From: Owenia fusiformis
Taxonomy: Eukaryota; Annelida; Polychaeta; Sabellida; Oweniidae
Reading direction: 5' to 3'
DNA length: 60,000 nucleotides
Assembly: GCA_903813345.2 (NCBI GenBank)
Contig: CAIIXF020000003.1
Span: forward strand, 16,074,931 to 16,134,930
Both the position numbers and the translations under genes were made by a program. The notes under the pieces were generated by a model. It did no database searches. It saw nothing but the letters and a program-made list of their open reading frames with translations, and was not told the origin of the DNA. This document shows, piece by piece, positions 42,943 to 53,215 of this stretch; the first letter of the stretch is position 1; each line of letters begins with the position of its first letter.

Positions 42943-43277
42943 TTTCTACGAACTCATGTGAAAGAGGAACTTGATTAAAACAAAGATTAAAATTAAATGA
43001 ATTTGACTTTAATGAACAGGATTGGACTAATAAAAAAGTTTGGAAAATATTTTGTGAACTCATATCAAGTAAAGGATGATGGATACTTTGACAATTGAAA
43101 TATTTTACAATATAGGATATAAATTGAGCATATCGAAATGGACAAAGATAGAACATAGTAGCCCTGACAGAATTGTTCAATAAGAAACAAGTCAGCATAA
43201 CTTATATGTACTATTGAACAACACATGAAAATATTGTGTTATATTATTTTCCTAATTGAAGTGGACATAGAAATAGT

Positions 43278-43616
43278 ATGAAAATGATTGACATAGATGA
43301 TAGTACTCATACAAAGTCAATTGGGATATCTGATGAGGATCTTATCAATTTCAAACTTATAGATTTTCATCGCATTATTTAGAATCTTGATCATTTTACA
43401 AAAGAATATTACAGACGACGTCGTAGAATGTTGAAGAATAGGATATATTCTTCAAATTCAAAGAGAATTAGAAATAGATAAGAAAAAGAAACTTTTGAAG
43501 ACAAGAAAATGATTGCTTACAAATTGAAAAAAATTATTTGATGAAACAAGAGATACAATATTTGAAAAATAAATACATAATGACTGAATATCTACAAAAG
43601 ACAAATACATCTGGTT
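43278..43616 (+). pseudogene. Maf-type bZIP transcription-factor relic
   Basis: MKMIDIDDSTHTKSIGISDE begins the frame; ISDEDLINFKLIDFHRII resembles the Maf extended homology region (F-S-D-E-x-L-V-x5-ELNR-x-L). After a TAG at 43,380 the frame continues YYRRRRRMLKNRIYSSNSKR, matching the Maf basic region (KRRTLKNRGYAQSCRxKR). A frameshift near 43,500 leads to a zipper-like helix (LQIEKNYLMKQEIQYLKNKY). One stop and one shift make it a pseudogene. Maf proteins are host DNA-binding factors; here it lies between the leader and the zinc-finger ORF of locus B and is absent from locus A. Confidence 0.65.
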
Positions 43617-43627
43617 AATTTATACCT

Positions 43628-43837
43628 TTGATTGCAGAAATGACGGCGATGGACAATTCCCCAATTACTTATTTCTGGTATAGACCTGAGAGGGTAGATA
43701 ATACTACATCACAGCTGGACAATGTACTTGTTGTATTGATTGTTATATCGGTTGCTCTTTTTTTACTTTATAAAAGGCAGCGTTCCATCATTCTAAAGCT
43801 CGGAAAGGTAATAGCCAAGTGTGAAAAAACAAAATAA
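43628..43837 (+). CDS. Small single-pass membrane ORF, locus B
   Basis: 69 codons. A polar N-terminal half (MDNSPITYFWYRPERVDNTT) is followed by one clear membrane helix VLVVLIVISVALFLLY and a basic tail KRQRSIILKLGKVIAKC. With no signal peptide and positive charge after the helix, an N-out/C-in type III topology is likely. No family recognised; no counterpart was seen in locus A. Confidence 0.5.
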   Translation: MIAEMTAMDNSPITYFWYRPERVDNTTSQLDNVLVVLIVISVALFLLYKRQRSIILKLGKVIAKCEKTK

Positions 43838-43977
43838 GTTCAGTTAACAGATAATCCAATGATTGAGATGGCGGAAACCACTCTTTAGACTCACTTTTTC
43901 GCAATTTTTGACCTATTTTTCAGTGATATTGTTATAAATATTAACAATTAATATAACAATTAAATTATACATTTCAG

Positions 43978-44400
43978 ATGGAATGGACTTGCCAAACCTG
44001 TTAAGAGGAGACAGGATTTTTAAAACTTTTCGATCATATGTCATATTGTCATGAGAGTTTGCCGAATGGAGATTTAGTGAACGACTGGCTATTTAACAGA
44101 GATTCGTCATCATCCCATTCATCATACTCATCTCTGAACTCTCATATTAATTCATCAGACATTATTACAATCGACCAAGCTTCAATTACATCAGACAATT
44201 CATCACTTCAGGATTCAGATTTGCGTTGTTCATTCTGCAATATATCGTTTACTGACATTGTCATACAGCGTTTACATATGTCAACTCACGATGATGATGA
44301 TAGTAAACTTTGAACTCTCTGTTACACTATCTTCCTAAACGAAAAAGACTTTGCTCGCCATTTTTATACTTTGGATTATCACCATTGAAATTCATTTATA
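43978..44400 (+). pseudogene. C2H2 zinc-finger ORF, locus B copy
   Basis: ATG directly follows TTTCAG, so it may begin at a splice acceptor. MEWTCQTC is followed by TAA (44,002); the frame then runs open to 44,313 with LFDHMSYCHESLPNGD, SDIITIDQASITSDNSS and a clean finger CSFCNISFTDIVIQRLHMST plus H. A third finger-like stretch (LCYTIFLNEKDFARHF) follows after a frame change. Collinear with 19,490-19,870. Confidence 0.7.
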
Positions 44401-44413
44401 GAAACAGAAAATC

Positions 44414-44575
44414 ATGGACGACAATTTAATACATATGATAAATCCTGATGACAGGACAAATCATGTGGGGCCATTCATTATTCCTGGAGTCATAAACAGT
44501 TATCAAGACATTTCTCCTCTTTCTATTGACAATGATCTGTTCGAAATTGAGAATATGTTTGAAGATGCAATGTAA
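44414..44575 (+). CDS. Acidic ORF paired with the zinc-finger ORF, locus B
   Basis: 53 codons: MDDNLIHMINPDDRTNHVGP, FIIPGVINSYQDISPLSIDN and DLFEIENMFEDAM, then TAA. Beyond the stop the frame still encodes VVETNEQEEDIL, the match to the acidic tail of the locus A copy, so this copy is prematurely stopped relative to its sister. Confidence 0.5.
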   Translation: MDDNLIHMINPDDRTNHVGPFIIPGVINSYQDISPLSIDNDLFEIENMFEDAM

Positions 44576-46420
44576 GTTGTAGAAACGAATGAACAGGAGG
44601 AGGATATTTTAAAAAAGCTTTGACTGAAGCTGGTTTGCCAATGGATTGGAATGATTTTTAGATACTTTTGATTTTATGGATGAAATGTTTCTGGAGGAAA
44701 TTGTGAGTTGTGAGTGGGGAGCAGCAATCATTGAGAATTTTGAGCAGATGGCCTTGTCAGTCTGCTCTGTCTCGGTGGTTGCTGATGAAACATTTACTTG
44801 CTCCACTTCCAACATGAAATGGATCCCCCTCCATCCCAAATTAATTTATTTCGATTATTTTTTGTATAACACATGGAAACTAACTTTAAAAAGTGAGCAA
44901 TGTCATTAGTATTGTGATAATAACGTCCCTTATACCTATTTATTACAGGTTGTGTAGACCATTGTTGCCCAATTTATAGCAAAAACATTGACTTTTGCAT
45001 GTTGGTGATGATGCGCCTTTTTTAATAGATATCATATCTTAAAAGGGTATCAGTTAAAAAAACAAACTAGATGACCTAACATATTTTGCCATGCACTGCG
45101 CCTATTCATTTGGCAATTCAGTAATAAATTTTCTCTTGAAAAAATAAATCTTCCTAATTTGTTGAGTTTTCTTGCAGAAATCGCCTAATCCCCCCCCCTC
45201 CATCATTTTTGTTTGATCATCGGGCGTGTAAATGCATTCTGAAATCTCTCTAATGATGATATTTTATTATTCTGAAAATTATATATTTTGCTGAGCTTAT
45301 GTATTGCTTTTGTACACCGTTTGGATGGATCAACACACTCTGTGCTATATAGTACCGAATGGATGAGTTGTATTTGTTCAGATTTTGAATAATGATATTT
45401 TTGTTCCATATTTTTGTAAATGGACATGCATGTATTATGATTATCTATACTTTAGAATGTTGAGATTGGTCAAGTTGTTAGATAATCATTGGCAGTATAA
45501 TAATGAGATTTGTTTGGTATTTTGAGTAGTATTACGACTTTACTCAGGGTGTGTTGTTCTTATCAGTATGCGCTTGAATTTTTTTTTCTTGTTGATTCTT
45601 TGTCCGCCCGGAGGTCTGAGGCTAAGAGGGGGGTAATGTGAGTAATAAAACAACATGAAATCATAACAATCATAAAGTTGATTGTATATTTGAAATATTT
45701 CTAGCGACAAAGTCTTAATCTTTCTCTTTGCCACAGATTAATATAAACAACATTATTATTGAAGACAGGGAACAACTACCCCGCATGTAAACAAACTACT
45801 TTTCCTTATGATATGAACAACTATGCCAGAATGTGACATGTGTATGCCAAAATACGATGATTGTACATGTACATTATTAGCACTTTATGATAGAGTGTCG
45901 CAGAGTGTCTTATAATAAATCTTATGTTGTACCCCCTTCCTTAATATGTATCAGTTGTCAGATTGTATATATTTTGATCACTGAGCAACTCTTAGCAACA
46001 CTGTTCTCGTTTATTTATATATTATGAACACCTGACTACTCTAAGCAACATATACCAGGTCTATTTTGAACACTTAAGAGACGTTTATCCATACAACCTG
46101 GTTTTCAAATATTTTGAATATATCGAGACGCTATTAGCAACATAGCCCCCCAATATTGTAAGAAAACAATACAATTTTGGCACTGATATGACTATGTACA
46201 GTTCATGTCAGGTAACATCGTAGCAGATTTTAAACCTACTCTTTCTTGGCACGACTCAGCCAGGCAACAAAACACTGGTTTTATGTTTATGTAATTTGTT
46301 ACCTGGAGAGAAATCAACTCTAGGGGCGACAAAACATGACTGTAATGTTTATGTAAGCGAGAACCCTTCTGCTTATTAGATACCTCTCTATATAAACTGT
46401 TAACACATGTTTCAAGTCAC
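44576..46420. other. Decayed module tail and non-coding stretch
   Basis: 44,576-44,790 retains tails shared with locus A (GGAGCAGCAATCATTGAGAA next to 20,276-20,300; CCTTGTCAGTCTGCTC). Beyond 44,900 nothing is recognised; small ORFs at 45,203 and 45,540 (minus) have no support. Confidence 0.5.
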
Positions 46421-46430
46421 TTTTCACCAA

Positions 46431-47700
46431 AGCACTAAAAGGCTAATTACTTGATTATCGAAGTGAAGATCAGAGCTAGTCACTGCACTGCATTGCACAG
46501 CACAACAGCGTATCAAGATGGTACTTCTACTAGAATTTATCGCTCTTAAAGTAGTGATAGACAATTGGGCACAATTTACCAAATGTGCGCCGAGGATAAG
46601 ATTAGCATTTCCTGTCAATAAAAGCCTTCATATGTGTACTCAGGACCTTATGACGGAAGACACTGCTAATTTTAAACTAAAATTGAAGCTTAGGGAAAGG
46701 TTTTTAGAACCAGTTAGGTATTCAAGACTCATGGGACTATTATTGCCCTTACTAGGAGCATTGGGATTTGACTGCTCATACATTGTTATTTTTTGATGGA
46801 GCTACTGTGGTTTTCAAAGTGATTCGTAATGGCATAGTGGGACATTACCAGAAGTCAGAATACAATTTTGACTATCCATCACATGGAACATGTGAAGAAA
46901 TGTTACTTGGCATATATCCAACGAGAGTGATACAGAACGGCCATCCAAACGGTTATGATGAACATATGACAACAATACACAATTGTTGTATATTATCCAT
47001 TTAAGATGAGCCTATTATCCAGTTACAACAATGGCGTATCAGTGTTGGTTTTGTTATGTTACGATCTCCCCATCATTTGGAAGCCTTACTCCCAGCCCAA
47101 TGGTATAGGATACTATCTGATAAAGACCGATTACAAATTGTGAATTTTGATCTACAAGATATTAGGTCTGCCACACGCTGTCCTGCGTTTTATACATCGC
47201 TGTCTGTGAAAACATATTCCAATGAATGGCATGGGGATCCCACTTATCTCTCACTTCAAAAAGTTCAGGAATCATTGGACATTGGCCTGTTGAAATCGTT
47301 AATCACTATTTGGGAGTTCACACTCCTCACTACACCAAGCGTTAATGTGGAAGTTGCAAAATTAAACAGGTATTGTTTTAAAATACCCCATGGCAACGGT
47401 TGATAGGACATGACAGAGGTTACCATAGATACACATGAAGAACTGAACACCCAGGACAGTGATACGATTCTCAGGCACTTTTTTACAACTGATACCAGGG
47501 CAATGACAGGCGACTTTGCTAGGTTTATAAGTCATGATAATAAATATGGAAATGGATTGTGACCTTTGGGATAAGTTCACCAAATTGGATAATGTTTTGG
47601 ATATGGAACATTTTTCAATATTCATCAAATCGCACATTATAAAGAGGTTATTTTTCGCATTTCCATATTAAGAAGTCTGGAAGCAATCAGCTTATTTATT
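46431..47700 (+). pseudogene. WYR-family copy 1 (unrecognised protein)
   Basis: First of three tandem copies. Frame from MVLLLEFIALKVVIDNWAQF (46,518) to FDCSYIVIF, where TTT-TGA ends it at 46,795. The following frame, one base on, continues DGATVVFKVIRNGIVGHYQK to a copy-specific TAA at 47,002. 47,056-47,403 then carries MLRSPHHLEALLPAQWYRIL and RCPAFYTSLSV. After an in-frame TGA the frame stays open through DTHEELNTQDSDTILRHFF. No fold is recognised; the hydrophobic LMGLLLPLLGALGF may be a buried or membrane helix. Confidence 0.55.
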
Positions 47701-48176
47701 ATTATTTATTGGAGGTATAATAAAAAATTGAATGCAATGTTTCTGTCGTAGTACTTTAATTCTTATGTCTATCACAGATGTTCCACACATTAGAACATAA
47801 TAGCCTTCGCAAACAACTGTAAACCTACTTTAATTAATATAATAATATAACAGATTACTTATGATAAAATAATAATAACTGAACTGAAATGGACTTTTAT
47901 TGACCCTATAAATATATCAGGCACTTAGAATTAATTAAAACAAAAAACATAAGAAATACTGAACCATAAAATATAATTTTTTGGGGTGGAGGCTGGTGTA
48001 GTGTCTCATCTTTTTTTCTAAGGACAAGCGTTAAACTTCAATATTACGCAGCTATTCCATATGCATAGCAAAACTGAGTCCATGAAGGCACTCTGCAAAA
48101 TATGCGAATGTAATGATGATTTCTCATTCATCCCATGTGTCCCAGCAAGTTTGTGTGAGGTGATCGGTGAGGCAAA
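47701..48176. other. Spacer between WYR-family copies 1 and 2
   Basis: Non-coding; it includes the short Cys-rich stretch KTESMKALCKICECNDDFS near 48,070 in one frame, too short to call. Confidence 0.4.
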
Positions 48177-49160
48177 GCACTAAAAGGCTAATTGCTTGAT
48201 TATCGAAGTGAAGATCAGAGCTAGTCACTGCACTGCACTGCACAGCATATCAAGATGGTACTTCTACTAGAATTTATCGCTCTTAAAGTAGTGATAGACA
48301 ATTGGGCACAATTTACCAAATGTGCGCCGAGGATAAGATTAGCATTTCCTGTCAATAAAAGCCTTCATATGTGTACTCAGGACCTTATGACGGAAGACAC
48401 TGCTAATTTTAAACTAAAATTGAAGCTTAGGGTAAGGATTTTAGAACCAGTTAGGTATTCAAGACTCATGGGACTATTATTGCCCTTACTAGGAGCATTG
48501 GGATTTGACTGCTCATACATTGTAGTTTTTTGATGGAGCTACTGTGGTTTTCAAAGTGATTCGTAATGGCATAGTGGGACATTACCAGAAGTCAGAATAC
48601 AATTTTGACTATCCACATGGAACATGTGAAGAAATGTTACTTGGCATATATCCAACGAGAGTGATACAGAACGGCCATCCAAACGGTTATGATGAACATA
48701 TGACAACAATACACAATTGTTGTATATTAGCCATTAAAGATGAGCCTATTATCCAGTTACAACAATGGCGTATCAGTGTTGGTTTTGTTATGTTACGATC
48801 TCCCCATCATTTGGAAGCCTTACTCCCAGCTCAATGGTATAGGATACTATCTGAAAAAGACCGATTACAAATTGTGAATTTTGATCTACACGATATTAGG
48901 TCTGCCGCACGCTGTCCTGCGTTTTATACATCACTGTCCGTGAGAACATATTCCAATGAATGGCATGGGGATCCCACTTATCTCTCACTTCAAAAAGTTC
49001 AGGAATCATTGGACTTTGGCCTGTTGAAATCGTTAATCGCCATTTGGGAGTTCACATGCCTCACTACACCAAGCGTTAATGTGGAAGTTGCCAAATTAAA
49101 TACGTATTGTTTTAAAATACCCCATGGCAACGGTTGATATGACATGACAGAGGTTACTAT
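48177..49160 (+). pseudogene. WYR-family copy 2, longest intact part
   Basis: Begins 1,746 bp after copy 1 with the same AGCACTAAAAGGCTAATT. The N-terminal frame (48,255-48,533) ends at the same TTT-TGA as copy 1. The frame beginning near 48,533 then runs open for about 200 codons to HGNG and the shared TGA at about 49,136. It lacks copy 1's extra stop. After about 49,165 it switches directly into copy 3 sequence, an unequal-crossover junction. Confidence 0.6.
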
Positions 49161-50030
49161 AGATACTGGCATAGTGGGACATTACCAGAAGTCAGAATAC
49201 AATTTTGACTATCCACATGGAACATGTGAAGAAATGTTACTTGGCATATATCCAACGAGAGTGATACAGAACGGCCATCCATCAACGGTTATGATGGACA
49301 TTATGACAACAATACACAATTGTTGTATATAAGCCATTAAAGATGAGCCTATTATCCAGTTACAACAATGGCGTATCAGTGTTGGTTTTGTTATGTTACG
49401 ATCTCCCCATCATTTGGAAGCCTTACTCCCAGCCCAATGGTATAAGATACTATCCGATAAAGACAGATTACAAATTGTGAATTTTGATCTACACGATATT
49501 AGGTCTGCCGCACGCTGTCCTGCGTTTTAAACATCGCTGTCCGTGAGAACATATTCCAATGAATCGCATGGGGATCCCACATATCTTGCACTTCAAAAAG
49601 TTCAGGAATCATTGGACATTGGCCTGTTGAAATCGTTAATCACCACTTGGGAGTTCACACGCCTTACTGCACCAAGCGTTAATGTGGAAGTTGGCAAATT
49701 AAACACGTATTGTTTTAAAATACCCCATGGCAACGGTTGATATGACATGACAGAGGTTACCATAGATACACATGAAGAACTGAACACCCAGGACAGTGAT
49801 ACGATTCTCAGGCACTTTTTTACAACTGATACCAGGGCAATGACAGTTGACTTTGCTAGGTTTATAAGTCATGATTATAAATATGGAAATGGATTGTGAC
49901 CTTTGGGATAAGTTCACCAAATTGGATAATGTTTTCGATATGGAACATCTTTCGAGTATTCATCAAATCGCACATTATAAAGAGGTTATTTTTCGCATTT
50001 CCATATTAAGAAGTCTGGAAGCATGCCTGG
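49161..50030 (+). pseudogene. WYR-family copy 3, 5'-truncated
   Basis: Starts inside the family sequence at ACTGGCATAGTGGGACATTA (equivalent to about 46,830 in copy 1). It carries its own stops (TAA near 49,330 and 49,528) and keeps the shared in-frame TGA after HGNG (49,738) and the open tail beyond it. It ends at AAGAAGTCTGGAAGCA like copy 1. Confidence 0.6.
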
Positions 50031-50386
50031 TAATGTATAGCTACTGTATAATTTTATCATATTCAAATGAAAGTTAATTTAGTGTAGTCTGTAAATATTG
50101 CATTGTTTTGATTTTGATTCAGGTCCCTAAAATTTAAAACGCAAGCATAATGCGAGATTTCACAATTTATTTTAGGATATCTTTAAAGTATATTGTATGA
50201 TCTTTATGATGTGTGCGTTTGAAACTCCTAAATGGGGCACCCTTATGCTCAAATCTTCTTTTTTCATGTATATCTTTTAAGATGAACTAATTTAATCAAA
50301 GGCCTCGTAGATGGTAAATACATACACATGGTATAAGGTCCGGTAGAGTAATTTGCTATTTATTATTAACATTTCAATGTTCTACA

Positions 50387-50995
50387 TTGTGGGAAAGTGT
50401 TTCGTGGTCAGGGTCCAATGTTGAAGTCTTAATGAACCACCTGACTGATGATGAGCTGTTAAGGGCTGATGGTATTGATGTTCCGGAGAGAGAAGCTGAA
50501 TTATCAGACCATGACATATGTCGTGCCTTGGACGACTTTGAAAATAACAGACCATTCAGTCCTCTAACAGCGACCAATGACCCAGAATTATATGAGCTTG
50601 ACATAAAATTTCAAGAACTGTTTAACATTGCGGTTAATATAAAATTACTGTATCATGTCATATCAAGAATTGCTTATGACTATAAACAGAATAGAGACCA
50701 AAATCACATTGATAACCATAAGGTAGGAGGGGATAATGGTGAACTGAATGATGAACACCCTGAAGATGAAGGTCATCATGAGAATGGTCCTGATAGTGAC
50801 AGAGAGAGTGACGTTGACAGTTTGCCAGAATCTAATCATGAAGAACAAAGTAATGATAGTGATTTGTTACAGCATATTTATTCACTAGACAAACCAAAAT
50901 CATATATCTCCTATGTAGATGCAAACAACCTGTATGGATGGGCTATGAGCAAACCTCTCCCAACACACAGATTTTGGACAAGTAACAATATTTGA
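50387..50995 (+). CDS. ORF ending in a PolB motif-A fragment
   Basis: About 202 open codons. The N-terminal part is acidic and helical (LTDDELLRADGIDVPEREAE, FENNRPFSPLTATNDPE); then comes a low-complexity acidic stretch (ELNDEHPEDEGHHENGPDSD, RESDVDSLPESNHEEQS). It ends SYISYVDANNLYGWAMSKPL, the motif A of protein-primed-like animal PolB (D-x2-NLYG-WAM). TGA follows about 12 codons later. No motif B or C is seen. The front part is not a polymerase segment that I recognise. Start codon uncertain. Confidence 0.6.
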   Translation: MWESVSWSGSNVEVLMNHLTDDELLRADGIDVPEREAELSDHDICRALDDFENNRPFSPLTATNDPELYELDIKFQELFNIAVNIKLLYHVISRIAYDYKQNRDQNHIDNHKVGGDNGELNDEHPEDEGHHENGPDSDRESDVDSLPESNHEEQSNDSDLLQHIYSLDKPKSYISYVDANNLYGWAMSKPLPTHRFWTSNNI

Positions 50996-51057
50996 TGTTT
51001 AAACACTTATATTGTGATCGAATGATCATTTAGTTTCATTTAGATTCATTTATTATT

Positions 51058-51500
51058 GTGGATTTTGGAAATAGCATTGGCCATGATATACCAATACTTC
51101 CCAATTGGCTTACCTTATTGTTATTACTTCAGGAAATGGAAGCTTTTTGCCTGGATGAGATGGCCCTTCATTTGAATATGTTATACAGGGGGATGTATTT
51201 GGCCTCCATGCAACATCACAGATTGACATCAATAAGAGCAGACGCCATGCTGGCTATAGGTTGTTTATTTATATTATGGCGTCACAGCAGATTGGGTAAA
51301 AAGGACAGAAAAGTTGTACCCAATTGCTGTACATTATGAATAAGGGACAAATTACCAGCAATTGATGGTCACTATGCTGGTTACAAACATGGAACAATAT
51401 TTAGTTGGGTTATAAACCATTTTGACGAACAGTTGAATGCAGGTATTATGGAGGTTTCTAATATGTCAATGTCTACACAGGATACATGCTTGTACATGTG
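51058..51500 (+). pseudogene. Element coding debris next to the assembly gap
   Basis: An open piece (51,058-51,339) with EMEAFCLDEMALHLNMLYRG is followed, in another frame, by KLPAIDGHYAGYKHGTIFSW and FDEQLNAGIMEVSNMSMSTQ (about 51,340-51,480). Protein-like but unrecognised. GCCATGATATACCAATACTT at about 51,080 recurs at about 51,552 just before the gap, so a tandem duplication is interrupted here. Confidence 0.45.
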
Positions 51501-51597
51501 ACCCAGGCAGACACAATTTTACTAGGAACAAGTAGCATACATATGTTAATGGCCATGATATACCAATACTTCCCAATTGGCTTACCTTGTTGTTATT

Positions 51598-52097
51598 NNN
51601 NNNNNNNNNNNNNNNNNNNNNNNNNNNNNNNNNNNNNNNNNNNNNNNNNNNNNNNNNNNNNNNNNNNNNNNNNNNNNNNNNNNNNNNNNNNNNNNNNNNN
51701 NNNNNNNNNNNNNNNNNNNNNNNNNNNNNNNNNNNNNNNNNNNNNNNNNNNNNNNNNNNNNNNNNNNNNNNNNNNNNNNNNNNNNNNNNNNNNNNNNNNN
51801 NNNNNNNNNNNNNNNNNNNNNNNNNNNNNNNNNNNNNNNNNNNNNNNNNNNNNNNNNNNNNNNNNNNNNNNNNNNNNNNNNNNNNNNNNNNNNNNNNNNN
51901 NNNNNNNNNNNNNNNNNNNNNNNNNNNNNNNNNNNNNNNNNNNNNNNNNNNNNNNNNNNNNNNNNNNNNNNNNNNNNNNNNNNNNNNNNNNNNNNNNNNN
52001 NNNNNNNNNNNNNNNNNNNNNNNNNNNNNNNNNNNNNNNNNNNNNNNNNNNNNNNNNNNNNNNNNNNNNNNNNNNNNNNNNNNNNNNNNNNNNNNNN
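51598..52097. other. Assembly gap, exactly 500 N
   Basis: A run of exactly 500 N is a placeholder of unknown true length. Translated frames across it are meaningless. Confidence 0.99.
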
Positions 52098-52526
52098 AGG
52101 TCAAAATTGAAAAGTTAATTTATTCTCTGTAAATGTCATATTAAAAAATTGCATCTTCAAAAGCTATTTATCGCAATATAATTAGAGCAAAACTTATTGG
52201 CAAAGACTTTTTCATTTAAAGGGTGTCAAAATTATCCCGACGCTCATGAAATCACTACTAGAGTATTAAATCGACTTTGTAACTGGACTTCCAAAATTTT
52301 CTTATTGTATTTCACTGTATTTTGGTTACCGCCATATTCTGGCGAGCAATGCCTCATTGGTATATTTGTACCGATACACAGACATACAAGTACTATTTTG
52401 TTGGTCCTTGTTTGCTCGTTTCGAAACGGAATATTACTTTTGAAATTGACTCTGAAATCCCAGAATGAGAAATACGAGTGAGGGATATTTACTACAGAGG
52501 TTTCGCCCTACGTTTTAGCCAAACAT
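52098..52526. other. Non-coding stretch
   Basis: A 94-codon plus-strand ORF (52,197-52,481) is hydrophobic and has no recognised similarity; I do not support it as a gene. Confidence 0.4.
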
Positions 52527-52623
52527 TAGCCTTGCCCAAGTCGGCATTTTTACTTATCTAATCTTGAATTATTACCATAATAGAAATCAAAATAAGTAAA
52601 AGAGACCGACTTGGGCAAGGCTA
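52527..52623. mobile_element. 97-bp MITE with ~9-bp target duplication (hAT-like)
   Basis: Ends TAGCCTTGCCCAAGTCGG and CCGACTTGGGCAAGGCTA are perfect complements, and the arms extend to ACTTAT/ATAAGT with few mismatches. Flanks GCCAAACAT (52,518-52,526) and GCCAAACGT (52,624-52,632) form an 8-9 bp duplication with one mismatch. TAG/CTA ends plus this duplication length suggest the hAT superfamily. Confidence 0.85.
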
Positions 52624-53215
52624 GCCAAACGTATCTAATTTAAGATCCGTAACATAGGCATAGCTAGGGGGTTGCACACCCCCCCCCTCCCATAACCAAT
52701 AAAAATAGAACCATCAGATAGATGAGGAAAAAAGCTTGCTTTAAAATGATTTTTATTTGAAGCTTCAAGCTCGATTTTGAAGGAAGTTACATCAATTTTT
52801 GCAAAATTCAAAACAAATCTTAAAAATTGGCTCGTTTATGCCACGATCGCACCCCCCCCCCCCCCTGACTGAAAACCTAATAAAAAATTGCGATCGCACG
52901 CCCCCCCCCCCCCCCCCCCCCTCACTGAAAGCTGGCTACGCCCTTGCGTAACGCTTTCACCAGATTTATGCGACGCAGTTCAATTGAGATGCGGAGAGAT
53001 GCGATTGCAGGTACGTTTTAGGTATACCCTTTGTGCGAAACCTCTCTAATAATATTTTATTCATCACTTGTTGATATGGATGAGTTTGTATGATATGATC
53101 ATATAAACAAAGATAAAAAAATATATATATATAAACAAAGATGTTTTACAATCAATATGTAGACAAGTTTAGACATTTCAACTCAGGTGATTTGTGGTTT
53201 TGTCGAGATCTTAAA
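52624..53215. other. Non-coding stretch with C homopolymers
   Basis: C runs occur at about 52,678, 52,849 and 52,900-52,921 within a short repeated phrase (GCGATCGCAC-CCCC). No gene. Confidence 0.6.

Noticed and set aside
51466-52132. ORFs of 177-212 codons across 51.5-52.1 kb
   Set aside because: They consist mainly of the N gap.
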